Below, piece after piece: positions 53,583 to 64,000 of a DNA stretch of 64,000 nt. The notes beneath the pieces were generated by a model. The model searched no databases, was not told where the DNA came from, and worked only from the letters and a program-made list of their open reading frames with translations. How positions within the stretch are numbered: position 1 is the first letter of the stretch; each line of letters begins with the position of its first letter. The stretch is from NCBI GenBank assembly GCA_000149265.1, contig CH003098.1, positions 311,737-375,736 of the forward strand, written 5' to 3'. This DNA is from Ciona savignyi. Lineage: Eukaryota > Chordata > Ascidiacea > Phlebobranchia > Cionidae. The translations under genes and the position numbers were made by a program.

Positions 53583-56500
53583 TTATTTTCGCCGTCCCCC
53601 GCGGGACGTGGTATAATGTTCAGTTTGCTGCTTTATCATTTCCCTAAAAACGTAGCGGTCGTTCGTGGTTACGTTGTAATTGTCAAACTCTGAAAGAAAG
53701 TAATTCAAGGTAAGATACTTATGTCTATTCCGGTAAATGTAAAAAACGCAAGGGGCGTTAACGTACGGGGCAATCATCAGATCACCACGAGCCGACCATC
53801 GGGTTACTGAAGCTATTGAAGTGGGTTCTTTTATGATTCAGGATTTTTCTTAAATTTCCATCATTCCACTGGGTTTATGTTACGTCCGTTAAGTGCTATA
53901 GAAAAGGACACATCGTATGTTGCTAACGTCCAGCTTCGAACCTACAACCCTTGGCTGAAAGGTGACGCACTAATTCAAGTCACGCGGGTAAGATAGACAA
54001 GATACCCATATGCATCATAGCGGAGGAGAATAGACAAGGGAATAATGATACGGACAGTCGTTAGATTATCCCTGTTTCATGCTCGTATTCGGGTAATATT
54101 TAAATGCAATACCCGACTGAGCGATCTAATTAGCGATGCTCACACACACAAAGGGTTCACTCATACCTTCTGATAATCGCCTTTCAAGTTGCGCTGGAAT
54201 TCGGTTGTTGTTTTCGTGAATCAGCCCGTCATTGTTCTAACATGAAATCGGTGTTTTAAGAATATTCTTTATTTTGCGTCAGAAATAAAATGTTAGTAGT
54301 ATAGCAACACTTTTAGCAATATTTAAGGAATTTGAATGCCAACGCCTGCTTGATAAATGGATGCGTTATTTTATCACAGGAGTATAACTTTACCGGCCTC
54401 AGGATATTGCCCGACGTGGCTTTTCTATATTAAAATTATGACACAGTCCAGCCAATACCTCGCCAGATAGTGACATATCTAGAATGTTATTTTCGTCTAG
54501 TAGCGAGTTCTTCAAATAAGCTCGTGCTTTCTCGTAGATAAGTTCAACTGCTTTCATACATGCCTCAAAACATGCCAAACGCTCTTTGTCGGACGCTGAA
54601 ATAAGATTTTTTATAACCAGTAGCATACGAATTTAATGTGAATAGAGTCGGTTATTTTGTTGGGGAATCCATTTAGCTTTAGTTGCTAGAAATAAATTGA
54701 TTGAGAAGTTAAACAAAAACTATATTTATGTCTCTGTTCGAACACATGTGTTGCTACGGCAGTTTAACGCTGAACACGAAGCAATCTGACGACGGTCCGT
54801 GTTACTAAGATCCCTGTGTTTTCCCAAACATAGGGGTAAACCGAATTACCCTATAAGTGAGCTCCGACAGGATGATGTCGCGTATGAACAGGATACTCAA
54901 ATATGACCTTCTCTGGTCATAGATCAAACATGGGCAAACTACGGCCCGCGTGTCAAATCTGGTCCGCCGGAGTCTTTTATCTGGCCCGCCCGGTGTTATC
55001 GACATGTTACAAGATTAAATACCACAGCTATATTATGATGTGGCTATATGTGACGCAACAGTTCTTTCTGGTTTTAACCATAGTAATGTACCGTATTTTT
55101 TAGCTTAATATTTTTTATTAACAGTGACAAACATTATGTGAGTGACTGCTTGAAAGCTTGGCACGCCAGTCTAAATATGGAATAATTTTGGCCCCTGATT
55201 TAAAAAAAATGTGCCCACCCCTTTGATAGATATAGATAATGTAAAAATTGTGTGCCCTGCGTTCGGTTTTGAGTGAGATAGGTTATGGTGCGATCTTTAA
55301 GTCGGAGAAATAAAACGGAGGTGCCGGGTATCGATCCCGATACCTCGCGCGTGCTAAGCGCGCGCTCTACCGTTTGAGCTACACCACCGAACCCAACAAC
55401 TTGTTTAAAAGGACGGCAGGTTCAAAGAAAAGCAATTGTTATCCTAGTTTCTACATTTGGATGAAAATAATAGTTAAATAAAATAATCTAACTATTTATA
55501 AACCAAACTCACCCGTTTTAAACTTCTGGTACGGTGTAGGTATGCGAATGCTCATATTTGCAGTTGACCGGATCAGGTGGGATAACATGGATTCGCAACA
55601 TGTCCTAACATCATCCGCCAAACGTTTGCTCTGGAACAGTTGCACCTGTTTCTTCGTGCTCGCATCTTCGATATTCTTTGTCTCGGTCTCCGTTGCTTCG
55701 ATTTTTCTTTGTAACCTTGAAGAAGTTGTTTTAACTAAGTTGAAACGCCCGAGTGTCTATAGAATATGGGGCGTCGTTTGTTGTGTCTTCGTTGTGATGA
55801 GTTTGTCGTGACTTTGTTGTGATGAGTTTGTTGTGACTTTTTGTGCACCTTTTACACGCCGTTTATACCGAATATTTTATATCACGTTTAGTTTATTCCA
55901 TTGCACTTTTAACTGGTTTTATCTTTAAATTGCCTATTTAACATGCAGGTTTATATTATTTATCGGGTTAATCAAGTCATTAGCGCTCGGTAAGCGCAGT
56001 GGTGATTTACGTACTTGTATTGTCCGCGCAATATGTGTCTTAAAATTTAATTCTCTCTTGGTTTTTTAAAGTGTTATCCATATCTTTAATAGTGATTTTA
56101 GTAAAGCAAAAACGTATCAAGCCTAAGTAATTGGTTCAACGGTAGGCCGTTAAGATAGCGTCCTGAACCACTAGAGAATCTGCAATATGATGACTTTCCC
56201 GCGTTTTTCCATTCACTGGGCTACAATATGCAGAATATTCTATTCTGTGCAACACATACCTATTTAACTTAAAATCCATATACTATGTCATCAATGCAAA
56301 ATCAAGAACTTACATTTCTTCGTGCTGGTACTTAAGTCGATCCAAATCCTTATGTAGCCTGGCATGCATTGCTCGCATTAAATCCGCTTTATGAGCTTTC
56401 TTTTTCGATTCATCTTTTAAGCTTTCAGAGGAATTGATCTGGTTTCGCAAGCACCACAACAGGCCCTGCAAGCACAAACCGTACAAAAAGTGTCCAACGC

Positions 56501-59500
56501 TAAATGCGACACCCCAACTCTCTTAAATTAGTCTGCATTCAATATTAATCGCGCTTTACTGCCCTGACCCCATTTTTTCAGAAGAGTACTTTTAAAAATA
56601 CTAATTGTAAATTTAGCGATTTAACGGCCGCATCTGTTATATAGGTCCTTTGGGCGGGGGCAGATGTGTTAAACGACTACTTAATTTCGTCATTTTCTTT
56701 TGCTTAGTAGTAACTTAAATTTGTTATACGTGTCGTTATTAATATTTGGAAACAAAATACAAATTAATTTTAAAAAAGACCAAGGCAGGAAGTGGGATGT
56801 TAAAAATATAGTGGGTTAAACAACAATTTTATATTTCTTTTTACAAGCAATGCAATTTCAGCGGAAGTCTTAGCAAATTACACCAATGCTGTATTACGCT
56901 GTAGCTATTTCAATCTTAGGTAAATACAACAACAAAACTTACGTTAAGATTGGTGAATGGAATGCCAGTCACGCGTTCCAGATCGTCCGCTTGTCTTTCG
57001 TATTGTTTAATAATTTGAATGCGCTCTTCCGCCTTTCGCGCCATGTTTGCTACTTTCTGCACATGCGCGCTGTCAACTCGGGTAACTAAAACAAAAAGAA
57101 GTTGCTCTTTTATCTCAACCCTTATTTTTTTAAGTTAAAATGTTTACATATATTGATTTAAAAGAAAACAGATATTCTTAATTAGCATTAAATAAATAGA
57201 TGTATTCCCGAGGGCCAACGCCCATACTATCTTACGTTTTCGTGATAAAGATAAGTTATGGAGATACACTTGCTGTTCCTCAATTTTACGTTCGATATTT
57301 TTCACATCTCGGCGTAATTGGCGTAAAGTTAATTCTCTTTCTTTCCGTGCCTGCCGTAGCTCACTTTCAGAGGTTGATTTTTCCTTCTATGTTTGATAAA
57401 ATGTAATATGTAAAATTGATATTTTCCTCACAGTTACTATGGGGTTATCAGGAAATATAGCAGAGCATTGTACAAGGCGGTTCTATTGTTTTAGTTCAAC
57501 CAAAATGAACCTAATAGGTTTATCCACCGTTTATGAAACATCCGCTAAGTACACTACCTAAACTCACAATCAGTCAACCAACGCCAGGTTATGTATTCCG
57601 ACATCTGCAGGTTAATATTAACATAAATGTGAGTTTACCAAGGCGGCGTCGACTTCAGCCATTGCATTTTCATGGACGACTTTCATAGCTGCCCATTCCT
57701 GATCAACTTCTCTTTTCTCATTTTCAAGCAATTCCAACTTGTTTGGAAAAACTCGGATTTGATCCTGTCGTTATAGAATGAGTTTGTTTAGGCTAAAATT
57801 ATAGGTAAATTAGAGACTAAAATTATAACTTAGATATATATTTTTTGACCAGTCTAAGTTTCGAACCCATGATGGTCTTCTCCCTATGAGCGTTTCTTAC
57901 AGAAATTGGTATATGTATCGGTCGCGTTAATCATTTAATGTTTTAGGTATATGCGTTCAAACATGTCGTATAATTTGCATAATTATTCAGTGTTTTAATA
58001 AGTCTTGCATTGGTTTTGGTAATTGCTGGTTTTTAAGGCGTTTTAGGACAACACTAGGTTTTTCTGTCAAATCACTTACGTGTAATTGCGTCTTTACTTT
58101 TCCATAAATATCATTGATATTTTTGGCCGTGACTGTCTTCAACTGCACTTTGTCAAGAGAATTCTCAATCTGACGAACCCTCTGTAAAGCAGTTCTTCAC
58201 ATACTGATAATACATTTCAATATGGCTATTACAATATGAGAGGCATGTGTAAACGTCTAAAATGATTTAGCCACAATTATTATTAACTATCTAACGGGGT
58301 TTGAGAGCAACATGGAATAATGTTAATTTAAAGCAGTTGCTTACACTAATTTGCATAAATGACATGACTCTCCAACAAAATAAAAACACTCCTCAGTACA
58401 AAAACCTGGCCGAATTTACAAGTTGCCAGAGCGATAACGTCACAGCGCCAGGAGTGTCAATTTTATTACAGAAGTTCCTACACTAGAATATTCGTCTTTT
58501 TTATGAGCAAGTGGTGCGTTCATCGACTGCTTTAACATTTCAAGTTTCTTCATTTTCTTTTTCTTCGCGTCAGTGAGTTTGTTCGCATGTCGTTTAAGCT
58601 CGCAAACTTTTTGATCCAGTTCTGCCTTTGCTTCCTGCAACGGGGTAATGTACTGATTTATTATTGTTAACATGTGATACTGCTGGGACAAAATGCATTG
58701 CAAATTAAAAAAAAGAAAAAAATGTTCATCATGACAATACCGCCCACTGTAATTACTCTGATTACATACTGTGGGCGAGTTGTATTTTGGTAAATGACAC
58801 ATTCCAACAAGTTGTCTTATTTATCTGCAGGGAAAACCCACTCTTTCACGCAACTGTTACAACCTGGGGTTGTGATTATGCAGAATTGACAACTAACTTT
58901 CTTCCAGGTAACTCGACTGTTACTTTAACACCGATGTACCAAATACGACGATAGTACATGTCTTTCTTTATGCACCAAATTTAAAAAATATACAATCCGA
59001 ACATTTTAATAATTAAATGTATATTGGTAAATTGTTGTTAAGCATTTTGTTTCGGTACCTGTACGGTTCTTCTTCGCAGTGCCAAGCATTCGCTCTTTGG
59101 CCGATTTTCAAATAATTTCTCAATAGATTGGTGGTCCTTGTTCAGCGAATGACGTAGTTCCTCGCGTAATGATTGGTTTTCGCTCCTCATCCTTTGAATT
59201 ATTCTCTCATTTTCGCTTTCCGTGCTCGACATTTGGTCAGTAAACGCGTTCTGGCATCTTTCTGCGATAAAAAGAACACAAAAATGCTTCCCGAAGTCTC
59301 ACTATGCCAAATATGTTTACTCTGCTGGGACTTTTCTTTAGCATGTAATGGATTACTTTTGAAAATTTTGCTAGATTCCACAATCCCAATATTAAGAAAC
59401 TGTTTTTAAAACTTGCAATTAGCACACAGGGGTCCACCTCTTAAATTTATTTTTTCCCTTATTTCTTCAATCTGCTTCATGATGGCCGAGTCTTCATCTT

Positions 59501-59528
59501 CTCCCGAATTTTGAGTTTTCTTTCTCAT
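53583..59528 (-). CDS. ODAD3: Outer dynein arm docking complex subunit 3-like (CCDC151-like)
   Basis: Twelve exons on the minus strand: 59438-59528, 59059-59261, 58482-58634, 58080-58181, 57639-57764, 57236-57386, 56943-57085, 56314-56465, 55513-55715, 54459-54595, 54167-54236, 53583-53689; all in phase, 545 residues against about 595 in human. It is almost entirely charged heptad-type coiled coil. Blocks colinear with ODAD3/CCDC151: an N-terminal QIEEIREKINLR, SENERIIQRMRSENQSLREEL, RQIENSLDKVQLKTVTAKNI, and a basic Ser/Arg C-terminus (SRGGRRK). ODAD3 helps dock outer dynein arms on ciliary and sperm doublet microtubules. The family call rests on pattern similarity and gene length; a paralogue such as CCDC63/ODAD1 is the alternative. 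If the exon 10 donor (GAG|GTATTG) is not used, translation stops 20 codons later. A SINE lies just upstream of the last exon's acceptor. Confidence 0.78.
53701..53980 (-). mobile_element. Family A SINE abutting a splice acceptor
   Basis: Reversed tail AAGATACTTATGTCTATTCC, then AACGTACGGGGCAATCATCAG and GAACCTACAACCCTTGGCTG. It sits about 11 bases from the last ODAD3-like exon (53689), in the last intron. Confidence 0.8.
54925..55225. mobile_element. hAT-like MITE, 301 bp
   Basis: Ends CAAACATGGGCAAACTACGG and TGTGCCCACCCCTTTG are inverted; ATAGAT flanks both sides (54919-54924 and 55226-55231). ODAD3-like intron 9. Confidence 0.8.
55317..55388 (-). tRNA. tRNA-Ala (AGC), variant copy
   Basis: Same cloverleaf and anticodon as the other two copies. 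The acceptor is GGTGGTG against CACCTCC, giving one T-T mismatch; the first T-stem pair is a T-G wobble; the discriminator is G and not A. The D loop is also changed (CAAACGG). It may be a decaying gene. It lies inside ODAD3-like intron 9, same strand. Confidence 0.8.
57848..57940 (-). mobile_element. Family B SINE
   Basis: Reversed B box TAAGTTTCGAACCCATGATG and reversed head GTATATGTATCGGTCGCGTTAATCATTTA; the outermost head is lost. ODAD3-like intron 4. Confidence 0.8.
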
Positions 59529-59683
59529 TCTAAAAAAGCATGAATTCTAAAAAAGAATCAATTAAAAGTGAACACTTTGGAGGTGCCATCTATACCTCAT
59601 TGATTTATTATCATTGATAAAAAAACAAAATTTGCGTTATATAGCACGGTTGGTTAAAGCATCAAAACCAAGCAAAAAGAAAG

Positions 59684-59705
59684 TGGAGGTGCCGGGTATC
59701 GATCC

Positions 59706-59740
<35 letters not shown>

Positions 59741-59756
59741 TCTGAGCTACACCCCC
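59684..59756 (-). tRNA. tRNA-Ala (AGC)
   Basis: Identical in the mature region to the copy at 52783-52855: acceptor, D, anticodon (AGC) and T stems all close; discriminator A. It lies about 155 bases upstream of the ODAD3-like start codon on the same strand. It looks functional. Confidence 0.95.
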
Positions 59757-61454
59757 ACACGGACGTTCTTTGTTTAAATAGCAACCACTTTACCAAGACA
59801 ATGAGGTACCAATTTATAACGAATAGGTTCTTTTAAAAACAGCAACACATTTTGTCAACCACGTCTTTGCTTTCAATAAATCACAATATGAACCGCACTT
59901 ATAAAGTTGCAGAAAAGGTAATAAATAACTAAATATTTATAAAAAATGCAAATGTTTTTACCTTGTTGCTTATTCCTACACTGGTCCGCTCCAGGGCCGT
60001 TAGTCTTTATTGCTAATGGTGAGTAATTTTTTTGGTTGATTTTTGCATTTTTTTTCACATGGTATGTCTACAATATTAGGTAACAATTACTATAATGACG
60101 TCATCAAGAGCACAGGATAGTAGTTTTGTGATAAGCAAAAGTCACCTTAAAACTGACTTTTTGGACTTTTAAATATATAGGCAGCAGGGCTGCAGCCTGC
60201 AGCGATATTTATAAGTTACGTAAGTGTTACCTCACAAAAATTGTTAATATACAAATAAATTTTTGTACGTGACCCTTTAAATGTTTAAGAGAAAAAACTG
60301 GAATAAATTGGGCGAAGGAGTTATTAGCAACAGTGTCAGATACCGCATATTAATTTTTGAATCTCTTAATTTGGAGAACATAGTATCACCACCAATTTAG
60401 TCCAAAAGGTGAAAAAAGAATAACCCCCTAGGTTTAATGCATATATTGTTAACTTAACGCCGTTAAGGTTAAGGATGATTTCTTAATTCTAGTATTTTCG
60501 TCGTTGTGTTGATAATAATATTGCCCATTATAATGTGTATTTCATAACGACTTTGCACACATATGTGATCCTAAGAATTTTAAAGAATATAATTCCACCA
60601 ACTTGTATTTGTCCGGAGTTCTGGGTAAATGTTCCTTATTAAACATTTGCGAAAGGGCTCCAATCTGGATTAGCTGGCTGAAGGGGCCAACGTGAATAAG
60701 GCAACGCCAGGAATAGAAAAAACACCTGGTAGCATATGCACCGGCGCTATTTTTAACCTGTCAGTCCCGGCTAGACCAACGCGGAGAACAAATTGATAAC
60801 CATGTATGCTGGAACATGTTTATTTCATTTGTTTGCTTGAAACATTTCATTATCTGAGCGTTTTGTACAGAATGACGGTTTAATAGTGCGACGAATGGTT
60901 AGCAACAAAGTAATTAGTAAAAGCGACGTATTTTAAGTGCATAAATGTTACACCGAGGGGCCAAACGCCTAAGCACAGTCTACAACAATTTACAGAAACT
61001 TTCGAAAAAAACACAAAAAGCTTTGCTACTATACTGTCGATAGAACAACGGTGGGTAAAATCGGGACAAAGGGCTTAAAAATGCATTTTCGGTGAAAGGA
61101 AACTGAAAATATATAAAAAAGCACCATATGAACTTCGCACAAATGTGAGCGACGCGCGCTCGTATATGAGTGTAGAATGAAAGACAGAAAACGAATAAAA
61201 CGTCTTGTTGAAAAACGGGCAGCTACCTTCTCTCTGGCACCTGCGCACAGCACCAAGGCGAATTGTGAGGTCGCAAGACACCGCAAAATGACGTAACAAT
61301 GAAAAGTATGACGCGGTGGGGGCAGTGGCAAACACTGTCCGCAGTAAAATCTCAGGTTGACATCAAGACCAGTAACGATGTATGTACAGGACCTAAAGGG
61401 CGACACCAAAGCGTAGTTATAAGCGGCGGGATTTCGACACTAGAAGGCGCAGTA
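59757..61454. other. Intergenic and 3' UTR region
   Basis: No coding exon is recognised. The minus-strand frames at 61029-61409 lie just past the stop of the next gene and are probably its 3' UTR. Confidence 0.5.
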
Positions 61455-63850
61455 TTAATTTTGAACTTTTTCAAGTTTTTCGGCAGCTTCCGACAAACAC
61501 GGGTCATTTGCGCCCGACAGTTTACCACGTAGCTCCTCGTCTGTGGGTTTTCCAGCGCTTTCCGAATCGGGTAAAGATTCGGCGAAATCGGACGACGTTT
61601 CCGTCACACTAGCGACATCTGACGGCTCGTTATTTTTCTCCGAATCGGATTCCGACGGCAAGGGCCCGGGAGGTGGGAACTGAAACACGGGCCACTTCTT
61701 CATTAAGGCCGATTTCAGCAGCGACCCACTGCCGCCACCTACTGGTGTCGATCCCCGCTGGAGTAGGTTAAATGCTGGGGATCCCCCCAAACTAAGAAAG
61801 GAATAATATTTGCATTATACAACTTGAACGAAAGATTAATTATACAAATAGAACTAACGTGCTCACTGAAAAACTGAACACAGAATAATAAAATGGTACG
61901 ATTGGAATTATCAGAAAAGACTAAAAATCAGGGCTAAATGATGTTTATTTTTTATTTTAAAGTTTCAAAACATTAACAAATGACAAATTTGTAACCCACC
62001 TGCCACAGGATAAGGGGCCAGTACTGCGGACGGAGGGCAACCCTGCAAAGCCCCTGGGTCCGAATGGGTACACCAGGACAGATGGTGAGGGTGGGGTGAC
62101 TTGAGAGGGACTGATTAGGTGGAACACTGTGGGGGTGTGGACCTAGAGTGGGTAAAATAAGTAATTAACAGAAATGAAAGGAAAGTTTGTGCGCAGAGAA
62201 CAATCAAAATAGAAATCATTCCACTGATAAAGGCCAGAAAAAGATGAGGAAAAATGAAAATTGAAAGCAAGCATTTTGGATCCAATAAAAAAAAATTCTA
62301 AAATAATCCGACCAGGAGTAACTGCATTCTAATTATATGGCAAGAGTCATTTGCCGTCCATGTAGAGTAATATATTGGGTTAAGGATTTATTATTCTGTA
62401 CTACTTTTTATTTAAAGATTTTTCATTTTAATTTTTTGTGTTTGTTCTTATATTTATCACTCTACAATTCTTTATTAATATTGTACATTTCAGAATTATG
62501 TAAAAAAATATTTAAAATTTTATACATGTAAGTGAGAACTAATTTTCATGAACAAAATCCACACCTGCATGCCAGAGGTGCTGGACTGCGTCGGGTTAGA
62601 AGTGGGGTTCACGCATATGGGGGCCATCATCATGGATTGGGGAAGGAGTCGGATTGCTGGGGGTAATCTTTGCCCGGGGGAACCCAATTTACCCGCTGCT
62701 GGCGGGATTCCACCCGCTAGAGTTGGAGTTATGACCTGAAAGTACGAACAAATTGATTGCAAAGATATAAAAGTTAACAAATGTTGTTTAACCTTGAATT
62801 TCCCCTTGAACTACGAGAGATGTCTTTATTTATTAACAAGTTTATATCACTTGTTACTAATCAATATACGAGAATCAACTACATTAACACTCAATAAATG
62901 ACCATTGATCAAAACACAAAATGTCTGTACCAAGTTAGGCTGATGTAGCTATTGTGTGTGCGTACAGAACATACTTGATACATGCATGAGTAATGGAGTC
63001 GAACACCGACACTATCACTTGGTTTTCAGTGATCCAGGATCATTATTTCTTTGAGTTCAAATATTTAGTCCATTTATATTGTCTCAACTTGCTACTGTAC
63101 TTTATGCAATTGTATTAATGTTTCCTGAAGTGAACTTTTATGGTATCGGTGTGCAATGTTCCATTGACGTAAGATCAAATAAAATGTTTTACTACAGGCT
63201 GCTGCAAATATATTAATAGGACAACTAATTAACCACCCGCTGTGTTGCAATTAATTTTCAATAAATGCAAGGAATTTTTATAAATAATTGCTGGCCAGAT
63301 GGCAAACTAATAAATGAGTCAAAATTATGACGCACGAAATGTGGTTCCAATTAAAATTTCGTTCTTAAGAATTTCTAGGAACAGTTCTTTTCCACATTGA
63401 AATATAGTTTATTAGGGCAGAGGTCTGCAACCTTTTAATAGGCAGTGTGCCAGTTTATAATCAATATAAAAAAAAGCAATTTGGCGAGCCGAACAATGTT
63501 ATCTATGATTTATATATGCCCTCTGCGAACTTGTAGTTACTTTTTATTGTTCGATTTGTGCTACAAGTCAAATCACATGGAGTGCCATAAAAAAAGGCCC
63601 AGGGGTTGCCGGCCTCTGGTTTAGGGTATTTAAAATTGCTTTTAGCCTTGTTTCGGAGTCAAAACTAGATCTTGTTATTAAAATAAATCCGGTAAAAACA
63701 TTATAAAGAATCGTAGTCATCTACCTGTATCCCCGACGGGGTGTTTAGAGGCGACTTCAAAGCATCCTCTCCGGAACCTGGTTTTAGGGAAAGTACCAGA
63801 TCACCCTTGCCACCCGACCTCACCCGGTGTAACGTCTGTTTAACGGGGGG
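61455..63850 (-). CDS. Pro/Ser-rich protein of unknown function, 3' part
   Basis: Last four exons on the minus strand: 63725-63850, 62565-62735, 62000-62142, 61455-61791. They join in phase to 258 residues; the 5' part is outside the window. I do not recognise the family. Residues are rich in Pro, Ser, Gly and Leu (VITPTLAGGIPPAAGKLGSP, VHTPTVFHLISPSQVTPP), followed by ALMKKWPVFQFPPPGPLP and an acidic Ser/Glu/Asp-rich C-terminus. This composition is common in the activation or linker parts of transcription regulators, but there is no DNA-binding domain in view, so that is only a hint. Codon use and splice sites are clean. Confidence 0.72.
63418..63618. mobile_element. hAT-like MITE, 201 bp
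   Basis: Inverted ends CAGAGGTCTGCAACCTTTT and AGGGGTTGCCGGCCTCTG. Flanks TATTAGGG and GTTTAGGG match at 6 of 8 positions, consistent with an aged 8-bp duplication. It lies in an intron of the unknown gene. Confidence 0.85.
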
Positions 63851-64000
63851 CTGAAAAAGTGATTTTTAGGTTCGTTTTTTTTCATTTAAGATTACTATGA
63901 AAAAACTGAAACAAATATAAACATATTGCTAACTGTGTTCAAATAGACTCTGAGCGACACTCCATTTAAGTAATGGTGTTGTACTTTCTTGACAATATAA

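Noticed and set aside
55542..55811. 89-codon plus frame
   Set aside because: Antisense shadow of ODAD3-like exon 9.

Overview
The window is nuclear DNA of an animal. It is AT-rich, its genes are cut into many short exons by mostly small GT-AG introns, and the predicted proteins are metazoan (PSMD5, PIP5KL1, an ODAD3/CCDC151-like dynein-docking protein, CUB, C1q, ZP and EGFR-type domains). The gene density, short introns, intact tRNA genes and swarm of tRNA-derived SINEs with short MITEs fit an ascidian tunicate such as Ciona. That species call is inference; no database was searched. All exon joins were worked out by hand from splice sites, phase and family similarity.

Layout, left to right. 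The 3' part of a zona-pellucida-domain membrane protein (+, 1-4910) is followed by a type II membrane protein with a C1q head (-, 6116-8080). Next comes a repeat-rich stretch holding a 1.96-kb composite element inserted at TTAA inside a SINE (9772-12028). Then come PSMD5 (+, 12902-20694), an acyl-CoA synthetase of the 4CL/luciferase type (-, 21653-26093), a small secreted protein equivalent to domain III of the EGF receptor (-, 27965-32790), a repeat-rich gap, a secreted four-CUB protein (+, 39200-43198), a PIP5KL1 orthologue (-, 44270-50376), an ODAD3/CCDC151-like gene (-, 53583-59528) and the last four exons of an unrecognised Pro/Ser-rich protein (-, 61455-63850). Three tRNA-Ala(AGC) genes lie around and within the ODAD3-like gene.

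The protein genes look like independent units, not one pathway. Several encode cell-surface or secreted modules (ZP, C1q, EGFR L domain, CUB).

The rest is mostly transposable elements. Two tRNA-derived SINE families dominate. Family A is about 300 bp with an A box, a B box and a tail of TATCC repeats. Family B is about 100 bp with a tRNA-Ser/Leu-like head. hAT-like MITEs with 8-bp target duplications, TTAA-flanked piggyBac-like elements, a foldback element, a 335-bp tandem satellite and a likely LINE 3' end complete the picture. Several MITEs sit inside family A SINEs, which gives a relative order of insertion.

The most notable observation is the secreted single EGFR domain III-like gene: its six exons join in phase from a signal peptide to a stop shortly after the start of the cysteine-rich domain IV, so it looks like a genomically encoded soluble fragment of a growth-factor receptor.
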